NCBI GenBank assembly: GCA_014706295.1
Contig: JACSVZ010000022.1
Coordinates: forward strand, 11,178,830 to 11,242,829
Length of the DNA: 64,000 bases
Direction of reading: 5' to 3'
Origin: Lycocorax pyrrhopterus obiensis
Lineage: Eukaryota > Chordata > Aves > Passeriformes > Paradisaeidae
Shown here: positions 11,656 to 21,514 of the stretch, one piece after another
Position numbering within the stretch: the stretch's first letter is position 1
How the letters are laid out: each line of letters opens with the position of its first letter
Notes under the pieces: generated by a model
What the model saw: only the letters and a program-made list of their open reading frames with translations
Database searches by the model: none
What the model was told of the DNA's origin: nothing
Position numbers and translations under genes: made by a program

Positions 11656-13872
11656 AAGGCCTTCCCTTCAAGTTGCAAAACCAGTTGAGGCCACCCCAGA
11701 TTTGGCTGTTTCTTTGCATAAGCACTAAATGGAAGGGAAGATTTTAGAAAGCCCCTTCAGATGGCTGCTCAGTGGGAAACTGGGCAGGAAAGCCAGCATT
11801 CACGATGGCTGCTGCATGCAGGGACACAGGCTTTGGTCAGACCTCTCCTGGCTCATTAACATCGGAATTGAGGGAGCCACAGAAAAAAACTGCGCTGCAG
11901 GGATGTGATCTCTGGACTCGCGACAAGGGGAGCTCTGGATGAGTGAAGATGTGACACTGGATCTTTAAAACCTTAGGGTGTGTGTCCCAGACCCTGGGGC
12001 AATGGTCACTCCTGGGATGTGCTGGACGGACTTTGCCACTTGCCCTCACGAGGGAGAGCTGAGCCTCCTGACCTCCGTGGGGCTGGACCCATCAGCCCCA
12101 TGGAGATTCTCCATTTTGATCTCTTTTCTTCTTCAAGGCATGTGGTTAAGATACAGATTTCCAGGGGCCTCTTTTTATATACAGATTGCTTGGGTGGGAG
12201 CTTCCCAGAAGGTTGGAGCCCACCTAAACACACAAATAGACATAAAACCTCTTGCTGCTTCACAGTGTAAAGTAGCCCTGCTCAAATGTGTTGTAAAACC
12301 AGGCAGATCAAGTCTCCCCTGCTGTAAACCGCTGCTGTCAGCTGCAAAATACCTCCTTTTTCAATCTGCAGTACCTGGACAAAGCAACCTGCCAGGATTT
12401 GGTGAGACACCATGCCCATCCATCAGCTGCTGTCACCCACCCTGAGTCTTGCTTGATCCCCGAGAATCAATCCTGCCTGATGTATAAATACTCGATCTGG
12501 AGTCTCAGCTGTGGAGGAGAACAGAGAGCTGTCAGATAAGCTGCAATTAGTGCATTTATCTACTTTATTTTCCTGTCGTTTCCCAAACACCATTTGCCTG
12601 CCTGCTTTTAATACACGTTATTAAACCTGCAGCAAATGTTGATTAAAGAAGCCTTATTCCCAGGTGTTTGTTTTCTAACACTGCTGTGAGACGCACTCTT
12701 CAACTGCCTTCGGTAAATTTTGTTTTTTAGGATTTTTTCCCACCTTCCAAGCACAGTTATGCCTGGGAAATAGGTTTTTAAGAGCAGATTAGTGAGCTGT
12801 CCTTCTGATTTGCTTTGATGTGCTTGGCTCCACTGGAGAGGGTGATGGGTCACAGCTTTGCAGGCAGCTCTGTTGCCTCGGAGAAGCATTTCCCCCCTTT
12901 CACCAAACGCTCCACAGCCACTTTAAGCAAAAGACTGCAGAAGAGATAGATATATTCTTATTAGTCTTGCAAGAGAAACTACAGCAATCAATCCCAGTGC
13001 TAGACTAACTCCTTCCCTTTGCAATTTGGATGTTTAGAAGTAATTTGGGGAATAATCTCTGCGAATGGCAGCATGGAAGTAACTGCCTGCAATAAAACAT
13101 TGCGGGGGTGACTGTTATCCTAATGATATTTCCAACAAACATTACTGAAATATGTTTTCCTCTCTAAAAATGGCAACAGAATTTAAATGTTCTTAGTGCT
13201 AACATGGAAATGGAGTAAAAATTAGCTGGGTTGGTTCTGTGATGATGATGATTTCTTTGTTATTGCCGTGGTGGGTGGGTTCCCCCCTTCCTACTGCCCT
13301 GTTTATCCAGGGGTACAGCATTATTTCCTGCTTCATGACCTGCTCGTGTTTTATTTCATGTGACAAAGCCCCTTTCCATTAAACCAATATAAATAATTGC
13401 TATATTCTTTCACAGAGGAAGCAGGAACGTTGCATGTGGCAGTAGCATTACAGGAAAAAGCTGCTGGCCTGATCCCAATGGCCTGTTCTCCTTTTTTATT
13501 TCCAGATGGGTTCATCTCTTTTTCTTTGTGAATAATTTATCCAGGTATGCCTGGAGAAATACTCAAAAGAAATTACCACTGTCTTAAAACACCTATACCA
13601 GCACTCCCTGTGGGGAAGGTTCTCCAGTGATGTCTAAAGAACCTTCCTTTTATCCTTCCAGCAAAGTGGTTTCCTCTGTGTGTGTGAGCAAGCCAGGAGT
13701 GCTGGGCTGTGCTGGGATTTTGGGAGAGGAGCTGGGGAGGGTCAGAAGCTGGAGGTGGGCAGTGATGGGCAAGGTGTGTGAACCATCCAGCCGCCATCTA
13801 ACTGTGAGGTTGGAGGGTGGCTGAGATGTTCGGAGATACAGTTTGGAGTTGGGAAAATCCTCCAGGACCTGT

Positions 13873-14102
13873 GACAGAATCACAGAATTTTTAAAGCTGG
13901 AAAAGCCCTCCAAGACCATTCAGTACAACCATCACTGACACGGCCAGCACTAAACCATGTCCCCAAGTGCCACATCTACACATCTTTTAAATCCCTCCAG
14001 GGATGGTGACTTCACCACAGCCCTGGCCAGCCCTTTCCAGTCCTGGACAGCCCTTTCAGTGAAGACATTTTCCCTGCTATGCAATCTAAACCTTCCCTTG
14101 AC
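13873..14102 (-). mobile_element. CR1 LINE fragment of an older subfamily
   Basis: The left edge has ACAGAATCACAGAATTTTT, the reverse complement of the CR1 3' tail repeat. It is followed by diverged CR1 text: CACTAAACCATGTCCC, AAGTGCCACATCTACACA, TCCCTCCAGGGATGGTGAC and CCCTTTCAGTGAAGA. The wording differs from the copies at 7.7 and 20.7 kb, so it belongs to a different and apparently older CR1 subfamily. The sense strand is minus. It is 5'-truncated with no coding part left. Confidence 0.88.
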
Positions 14103-14460
14103 TCAGACAGTCTGCTGGCTCAGTTGGATTGGGTTTATAGAGCAGGATAGCTGAGGGTGGGGGCTTCAGGGGGACCTGCCCACGCCTTCCTTGGGTGTGT
14201 GGGTGCATGTTGGGTGCCTCTGGCTGCAGATGGAGCCCATGCTGGCCAAATCTCTCCAGCCAATTGCTTCCTGTTTTTCAGCAGTTCCAAACCAAAGTGA
14301 GATGGATGGATGGAGAAGCAGTTGGAAGCTGCTTGCTCCTGTCTCCATCTGGCCAAACCTGCTGAGAGGGCTTGGAGGCCAGAAGGGAAAACTCGCCAGG
14401 ATCATCATCGAGGCATCTGAAATCGCAGGACATTATGAGCTACAGGAAACACAAGAGGGA
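14103..14460. other. Non-coding spacer between CR1 copy and CpG-rich block
   Basis: No repeat, exon or RNA gene was recognised. Frames on both strands are open for only 65 to 130 codons and show no domain. Confidence 0.6.
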
Positions 14461-15180
14461 AAACTTTGGGGGAGGCTTCAGACATTTGCTGTGCCTGGTG
14501 CTCCGGCTCGGAGAGCAGCCAAGCGCCATCCTCCCCCGGAGTCACGGCAAAGCCCTGCACGCCCAATTAAAAGCTGTGTGAAATGAAGGCCAGGGTGTTG
14601 TTCAGCCCTCGCTGTCCCTTTGGAAGGGGGGGCTGCTGTCATTAGCAGAAATCTGCCCTCCCTGAGAGGGGGAGCCGGCTCTTGGTTGCTCCCAGCCGCT
14701 GCCGCTGTTCGGGATGAGCTTTTCACACCCTGCCTCTGTCAGATGCAAAGCTGTTAAGGCAGGTGATTAAATGCGATGCCTCTCCATTGATCCTCCGCCG
14801 ATTCCCAGAGCCAGGGCTGACGTTATCCTCTTTGGATATTCATAGAGCTGCTGCTGAGAGCCGGCTCGGAAATCCTCCTGGACAAAGGTGTCAGCAGCCG
14901 TCTGCCGCCTTCTGCAGCGCTTTCGGCTGCCAGGCTCCTGCGCCGAGCTCCTGGGCACAGGGGGACGAGGGCTTGTGATCATCAGCCCGTGAACGACCAT
15001 GGTGTGACCCCATGCCGGCTGTGAGGGTCCGTGGCCAGGAGGAGGAGGAGGAGGAGGAGGAGGAGGAGGAGGAGGAGGAGGAGCAGGACACGTCCTGGTG
15101 CATCCGCCCGTTCCTGCAGCTCGGGCTCCCTCGGGCTCCGCACTGCTGGGATGCTGATGTCCTGTCTCCTCTGGATGTTG
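14461..15180. promoter_or_regulatory. CpG-rich block (candidate small CpG island)
   Basis: A hand count gives 34 CpG in these 720 bp, against 5 in the 720 bp at 13081-13800. The GC content is also visibly higher. Such blocks in vertebrates are often unmethylated promoters, enhancers or exonic sequence. No start codon with a convincing reading frame, no TATA box and no paired splice sites around a plausible exon were found. The (AGG)n repeat is included near its right end. It could be an orphan CpG island, a GC-rich conserved element, or neutral GC-biased sequence. Confidence 0.45.
15037..15083 (+). repeat. (AGG)n trinucleotide microsatellite
   Basis: An uninterrupted 47-bp AGG tract of about 15.7 units. 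It gives poly-Glu or poly-Arg frames on plus and poly-Leu, poly-Ser or poly-Pro frames on minus, which are artefacts of the repeat. The G-rich strand has two-G runs only. It sits at the edge of the CpG-rich block. Confidence 0.97.
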
Positions 15181-17012
15181 GGCAAGCCGGGCTGTACCTC
15201 TGGGGATCATTTCTTCCTTCCCACTGGTTGTGAATACCATTTTTCCAACCGTTCATATAGTTTTGTTTTTTTCTCTCCTATTTGCCTAATTTTCAATGGA
15301 AGCATCCCCCCATGAACTGATGCTGAGGGACCCCGAGTGACACCACCTTCTTCTTTGGATGGGGAAGCCAAGAACAGAAGGGAAGGCCTAAGAGCAGGCA
15401 GGCTGTTCTCCAAATGCACCAGAAAAAAAACCAACAAAAAATTAGGTTTTAAAGCATTTTTACTAGGTGTTTGGTCTGCAGCCAACAGCCTAATGCATCA
15501 CTGAGTTTAGCTCCATCCATTCTGCAGTGCAGTTGCCCAAGAAATCAATGCCCTGACATACTTTCCTTTGCTAGAAAATACACTTTTGCTTGAGTGGGTG
15601 TGAAAACCGAGCTCTTGCCAAAACCTTGTGAGTGCCGGGGAAGGCTGTCCCGCTGAGCCCAGCTTCCAGAGGAGCCACAGGACAAAGGCTGCGCTCTCCG
15701 ACTTCTGTTCTACCCGCAGGGGCCGCGGGGCTTTGAATACTGACCAGAGAGCAATTGAACAAGGGAAATGTCTTCCAGTTCCTGGCTGAAAATAGCTTTT
15801 TTTCTGGTGCATGGTCAGGTGATTTGTAGTCTAGGCTGATTTTCTGGCTTCCTTTATTCATAAAGCATACAAAAAACCCCCACGGCATCACCTGGGCTGT
15901 GCCCTGATTTCTGCACAGACACAGCTTCACTGGGTGTGTTTGGTCTGGGCTGCTGCGGGCAGAGGCTGAGGTGATGGTGTTGGCCTCCCCGCAACAAGGG
16001 TGGTTTTTTGGAAGCTTTTCTGCAGGGTGAAGTGCCTCTGAATGATTGCCCATGGCTTTTGAGAAATGGTGATTTCCTGCAGGGAGAATCCCCATGGATT
16101 TGGTTCTGGGGGTTGCTCTGCTGTTGTCAGCCCTCTGCCATCCCAGACCTTGGCTCGCAGGATCTCTGTTTCACTGCTGGCATCGTCCATCCCCCTGCCT
16201 CCCTCCTGCGAGGTCTCTGACTCAGAGCCTGTCTCCTCTGACAAGTTTATTGGTTTTCCAGAGCCTTTCCAGTGCTACTGAGGCAATGCCTTTCATTTTG
16301 AGGCAGAAGCAAGGAATAGTTAATGCCTTCAGGAGCGGGTGAGCCGTGTGGCTGCGCTGGCTTGTGCAAGACCTCTGTCCCTTCGTGGTCCCACATCTCT
16401 GCTCCTGATGCAGCATGGACAAGCATAGGAATGGCCTGATGTCATTCCTGGAGGGTATCGGAGGGGCTTGCTTGTGTTTCCAGCTCTGCTGGGAAGAGGC
16501 TGGGTGGTTTTGTTCACATCAGAGCCCTTTGCTGCCTGCTGGGATCTGCCTGGAGCAGGGGCATGAGCAGGGTGTGCAGGGCCCAGGGTGAGCGGGATAG
16601 GAAAGCCCCAGGAAAGTCGTACAGGTGCCCTGGGCACAGGGTGCTGTCAACCCATCACAGGGACACACAGGCTCCTGGATGCTCATTTTCTGGATGGATT
16701 GGCAGCTCCCAGCTCCAGAGCCCCCACGAGGAGGAGAGGTGAGTTCCCTGGCGCCCTTCTGCCTCCACTGTGCTCAGTGGCACAACTTCCTGTGGCCTGG
16801 GAAAAGCACACACTCCACCTCGAGATTTTCTGTCCCCTCTAAGAGGTCCTTGATGTCCTATCTCCTGCCCAGCTGGCAGCTTGTTTTCCTCCTGTAGGTC
16901 CAGCCAGCTCCTGGGCAGAGCTGTTTGCTCTCCCCAGCCCTGGCTCCCTGGCCCTCTGATGGCAGCACACCCTGGGGACCCTCCCCTCACCTTGGAGGAT
17001 GCCGAGATTGTT

Positions 17013-17033
17013 AATCCACTTTGTGGATTAAAA
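17013..17033. promoter_or_regulatory. Perfect inverted repeat with two TAATCC homeodomain sites
   Basis: The arms TTAATCCAC (17013-17021) and GTGGATTAA (17025-17033) are perfect complements around a 3-nt TTT loop. Each arm contains TAATCC, the core recognised by K50 homeodomains such as OTX, PITX and CRX, facing each other. The arrangement could act as a dimer site or be a chance hairpin. No promoter is visible nearby. Confidence 0.35.
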
Positions 17034-17641
17034 AACTGAAAACATTTGGAGGATGAGGAGCCGTGTCCCAAACCCCTGCTGCCCCAGCACCCGGCACCGT
17101 GCCTTTGAAGGCATTGTCAATTTGCAGCATCTGGCCAAAAATGGGGCTTTTTCAGTGGAGAAGAAATGTGCAGCTGGGAAAGGGCAAAAGAAAGGTGTTT
17201 ACTCCTTTACCACATTATGGGATTGTGATGAGGAAGAGTGGAGTGATGCAATGAGCAGAGCGCTCGTGAGTGAGTCCTGCATTTGTGGGAGGCTGATGAC
17301 AGGACCCACATCTTTGGGACCAGGGATCATCTGTGTCAACAGTGGGATGGAGTAGACAGCGGGGCTCTGGGGAGGAGTGAAACCAAATAAAACCCCAGGA
17401 GAAAGGAAAGCCAGTAGCAAAACCCCCAGAATGATCCCTTTCTTTGGTGCCCAGAGCCTCGGAAGCAAACCTTCATTCGTTCTGGGAGGGATGTGCCTGC
17501 ATGGTGCCAGCAGGGCAGTGGCTTCCCAGCTCAAGATTGGGGTTTGCACAGTGATTGAGATCTCAGCTGGGACAGAAATCCACTGAGCAGAGTGCAGGGG
17601 AAAGAGCACGGAGAGGCACTTAGGAGCCGCCGTGTGACACC

Positions 17642-17674
17642 TGTGAGCTCCGTGTGAGCTCTGTGTGAGCTCCG
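17642..17674 (+). repeat. 11-bp tandem repeat, three units
   Basis: Three adjoining units of TGTGAGCTCCG, with the middle one varying by a single base, span 33 bp. This is a short minisatellite-like repeat with no coding implication. Confidence 0.9.
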
Positions 17675-19031
17675 TGTCCTGCTGGATGGCCGTGCGCAGA
17701 GACAGCAGCTCTCAATTTGAGCTGAGTATTTTCCAAGTATCCAAAGATTCTGGGGAGTCGATTTCCATTACCTGCTCACTGCAGGTCACTCCTCTCCAGG
17801 GGCTGGGATGATGCTCTCTGAAATTTAACTTCAGCAAAGGAGTCACTCAGATATGCTCTGAGTAATTTCCACTCCTGGAGCCCCACAGGGTTTTTGGAGG
17901 ATGCTTATCCCTTTCAGGGGAAGAAGTTGCTCCCTGTGCAATAGAACTGGTGTGAGGCTGGGCTCAGCCCCTCGTCTGGAGCAGTGAAGTCCAAGGGAGA
18001 TGCTCTTGGAGCCAGCACACTATGCCCAAAGGATCCCAGCTCCTTTCTCCTGCAGGGTGGCAGGGAGGGAGGCTGAGGGAGAGATGACCCCAAACCTCTG
18101 CCTTGAAGTTACAACAATTGAACGAGAGTGGGGCTTGCCCTGTGTGAGGCACGTTAGGAAAGCAGCCGGGGTGCAGCGTTCAGGGGAACAGTTTGGGGAG
18201 CAGCTTGAAGCTTAGCACAGACATTCCCCATCCAGCAGAGCTGCAGTAGGTTTCCTGAACTCTGCTCTACATGCAGAGTCAGGCAGTTTGTACTCAGCCC
18301 TCAGCTCACAGGTAGCCAGCTGTGAGTGCAAAACCTGGGTCAGCTCCACTTCCCTCCGATTGGTCCAGGTGGCCATGACCTGGAGAAGCTGAAGCTCTTG
18401 TCCTCCCCTGAGACGTGCTGGAACTGCAGATGGAGTATCCTAAATGCCTTTGCAGAAGCCGAGCTAGTACAAAATAGAGTTTTTGCTTTACCCTTCACAT
18501 GCCTCCTGTTGCCCTTGTCCCTCTGGTCCCATCCTGTCCCAGCGCTGGTCCTGCTCCATCGCTCCCTCTCTCCTGCCCTGCCGGGGAAGCTGCGACCCGC
18601 TCCTGGTGTGAAGGAGATAATGCTGGAAGAAATGCTCTGCCACAGCAGTGAATTCAGCTCATTACAGAATGTTCCCACAAATTTCTGCTGCCCTCTTATC
18701 AGCCCATCAGCTTAACCAGATCACCCTTCATCTCCCACCAGACACCTCTGCGCCTCCGCAGTCCGAGCCTTGGGAGCTGCAGCCTGACTCACACTGTGTG
18801 GGAGAAAGTAATTGTTCCATCCACGGAAAATTGGACCCGTAATAACCTCTCTCTCCGTAACAGCAATGATACTCCTTCAAAAATATATTTTAATTGATTT
18901 TGGATAATGAATTTGGCTTAGCGGGGAGCGGGCAGTGGAGGGATGAGGAATGGGTGGATGGGGAAGAGCAAGTGGAAAGGAGAAGTGGCTGTTGTGTCCC
19001 GTGGAGAAGGTGCAGGAGGCTTGGTGCTGCA

Positions 19032-19075
19032 GGCAGGGCATGGGCAGGGCACGGGCAGGGCACGGGCAGGGCATG
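19032..19075 (+). repeat. 11-bp tandem repeat, four units
   Basis: Four units of GGCAGGGCAYG run head to tail. Units 1 and 4 have T and units 2 and 3 have C at the variable position, giving a symmetric T-C-C-T pattern. This is a short G-rich minisatellite seed. The frames crossing it encode repetitive peptide on both strands and are not genes. Confidence 0.93.
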
Positions 19076-20669
19076 AGCAGCCAGTCTCTGGGACATGAGC
19101 AGAGGGTGAGCAACACCACTGGACTCATCGTCAGTCTCGCCCGGGGCTGTTCCTTGGTGCTGTGCAAGGGCTGTGTGCACACAGAGCCTTGGTGAGCATC
19201 GCATGTGCATGAAAGGGCTTTCCTTCCTCCTCCTCCTCCCTCTGCCAGCCACTTCAGAGTCTTCCCCGGGGTTCTCTGCCCACACCCTGGGGTGCTGAGG
19301 AGCTGTTTCACATCTTTGAGAAAGAACAGTTGCCCCTTCCTCAGAAGTTCTGCTGTGAGCCAGCAAAGAGCATCTGATGGAAGGCAAGCTGGATCCAAAA
19401 CTCCAGTGCCCTCCTCTGCAAGGCTTTGTTCATCCTCACAGCAGAGGTGTTCAGGGGGTTAATGTGAGATTGCCATGTACCACTGCAGCGGTTTCATCTC
19501 TGCTTAGAGATGCTTCTGTTCCTGTCTCTTGCTGGGAAGAAAATGCAACAATGCTCTCTAGAGGCAGAAGAAGTCAAGGAGAGCTTTGCTTTCCCTGGCT
19601 CTGTCTTTCATCATGACCTCACTGCTCTCCCCAGCTGTTTATTTCCCACAGAAACAGCCGTTCCTGGGCATTTTGGCCTCCTGAGGTGCAGCTTGGGTAG
19701 TTTGCTTCCCCCTCCCTCTGCACAGGACAATCTGATGGAATTATTGCGGCTGATCAGAGGAGGATTGGGAGAAGTGGGGAGCATTTTGGGTCAGGATGGA
19801 GTTCTGGGAAGAGTTTGCTGGGCAGGGTGATGGAGGAAGGGGAAAGGGCTGGAGGAAATGTGCTGCAGCATGGCCGAGCACCGCTCTGGGGCAGGGAAAG
19901 TGGGGCTCACGGTGGGAGGTTGGAAGGGAAAGGTCTTCTAAGGACTAATCAACCCCAGGTCTCAGGCAAGGTCAGGTGCAGCTGTGGGGCTGCAGAAGCC
20001 CAATCAGGCACGAGCTGCCCCTTAATAAAGGCCAGAGGGAGACAGAAGCTCGTTTGGGAGGGGGTGGGTCTCTTCTGGGCAGAGCAGGCAGCAGCTTTGA
20101 CACTGGCTCTTCTAGGACTTATTTTGGTGTGGAGAAGGGACTGGAGCCCTGATCACTCAAGGCGTTTTTTTGGGTGAGTCTGGGCCTAAGCCCAGGAGAT
20201 GCTGGAGGACCTCCTGGGATGCTGTGATGGGGGCTTTAGTGGGCAGCTTGGGAGGAGCTGGTCCAGGTGCAGCTCCTGAGGTTGGGGCCAGTGGTTGTGC
20301 TGTGCTGGACTGCAGAGATTCCTGCAGGAGCCTGAGTCTGCAAGAACTGGCAAAAATGGGAGTGCCAGCACCTGAACCAGCAGTTATAAATCCTATTTTC
20401 AGCTTTCCAGAGAGCCCAGCTGAGACCTGCACCCAGCTGCACTGGTTGTTGTAGGTATGAAATGTTTGGGTCCTCTGCTTGTGATCTTTTAAGGAGGATG
20501 GGGTTTAAAGGTGATGCTCTGCCCTTTGCAGGGGTGTCAGAGGTAACAGACTGGGCCAAGATGGGAATCCAGGTGAGATTTTTTTTTTCTTCATATGGGC
20601 AGCTGACCAAGCAGAACTCAGCCTGTGTGTGGAGTGGTGCTCAGTGGGGTCCCTTTGCTTGTGCTGAGC

Positions 20670-20945
20670 CACAGAATCCCAGAATGGTTTGGGTTGGAAA
20701 GGACATTAATGCTCATCTTGATCCAACCCCCTGCCATGAGCAGGGACACCTTCCACTATCCCAGGTTGCTCCAAGCCCTGTCCAACCTGGCCTTGGACAC
20801 TTCCAGGGATGGGGCAACCACAGCTTATCTGGGTACCCTGTGCCAGGGCCTCACCAGCCTCACAGGGAAGAATTTCTCCCTAATATCCAATTTAATCCTG
20901 CCCTTTGTCAGGTTTGATGCCATTCCCCCTTATCAGCTGGGCTCG
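20670..20945 (-). mobile_element. CR1 LINE fragment (3' end present)
   Basis: Begins with CACAGAATCCCAGAATGG and GTTTGGGTTGGAAAGGAC, the reverse complement of a CR1 3' end. It continues through the standard order: CCCCCTGCCATGAGCAGGG, CTCCAAGCCCTGTCCAACC, CTGTGCCAGGGCCTCACC, and the GCCATTCCCCCTTA block. It is very like the copy at 7.74 kb and likely of the same subfamily. The sense strand is minus, 5'-truncated. The right limit is fuzzy, as similarity fades between about 20930 and 20965. Confidence 0.93.
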
Positions 20946-21349
20946 CTGTGCTCTCAAAATAAGTGGAGATTGTCCCTTACCTTGTACTTGGAGCTGGTGG
21001 GATGCAAAGCCCAAACCACCCCTGGTCATCAAAAGAAAACAGAGTAATTAATTTTACTATCCTGGCCAGTTTCCAGTCCACTCAATTACACTCTGCTGAT
21101 CCACCCTGCAATCCCATATGTTGTTGTTTATTTTATTAGCTCATATTGCAAATCTTTCAGTAAGAGCTGCCCTATGAATAGTCTCTCCTGCTGAATTAAT
21201 TGTGCTGCTGAAAGTTTCAGGTTGATGTATAAAATGTACTTGCAGGCCCTGGATAAAGGAAACAAAGGAAATTATATTACTGAGCTGGACTGGGCAAATC
21301 TTGTGTCCCCAGGTGACTGGGAGGATACATAAAGAATTAACTGGACAAA

Positions 21350-21514
21350 TCACCACCTTCATAGGGAAGACTTTCTTCCCAATATCCCATCTAACTCTGC
21401 CCTCTGTCAGTGTGAAACCATTCCCCCTTGTCCTGTCACTCCAAGCCCTTGTTCGAAGCCCCTCGCCAGCTCTTTTGGAAATGCTTTAGGTACTGGAAGG
21501 TGCTCCAAGGTCTG
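21350..21514 (-). mobile_element. CR1 LINE internal fragment (3' end missing)
   Basis: Internal CR1 text is present: TCACCACCTTCATAGGGAAG, CCATTCCCCCTTGTCCTGTC and CTTTAGGTACTGGAAGG. The terminal part with the GGTTGGAA motif is absent from its left side. It covers consensus positions that the copy at 20.67 kb also covers, so it is a separate insertion and not the displaced remainder of that copy. The sense strand is minus. Confidence 0.85.

Larger units (their letters stand above)
8036..13872. other. Non-coding unique sequence, no gene seen
   Basis: No exon or RNA gene was recognised. Contents include a T11 run near 8338-8348, an AAAG microsatellite at 11.35 kb and a C11 run at 11645-11655. 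The stretch from about 12.5 to 13.55 kb is AT-rich, with a TATA-like TATAAATA at 12483-12490 and an AGATAAG at 12534-12540. It resembles conserved non-coding DNA in texture, but that cannot be tested here. Confidence 0.65.
15181..20669. other. Non-coding unique sequence, no gene seen
   Basis: No exon, RNA gene or recognisable transposon was found. The stretch contains the TAATCC hairpin at 17.01 kb and two 11-bp tandem repeats at 17.64 and 19.03 kb, listed separately. A second minor CpG rise occurs at about 15.63-15.73 kb. Open frames are short and overlapping on both strands. Confidence 0.65.

Noticed and set aside
12483..12540. TATA-like TATAAATA followed by AGATAAG
   Set aside because: Neither initiator nor downstream transcript or reading frame is apparent, and AT-rich DNA gives such matches often.
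14982..15315. Poly-Leu, poly-Ser, poly-Glu and poly-Arg frames around 15.05 kb
   Set aside because: They are translations of the (AGG)n microsatellite and do not indicate a gene.
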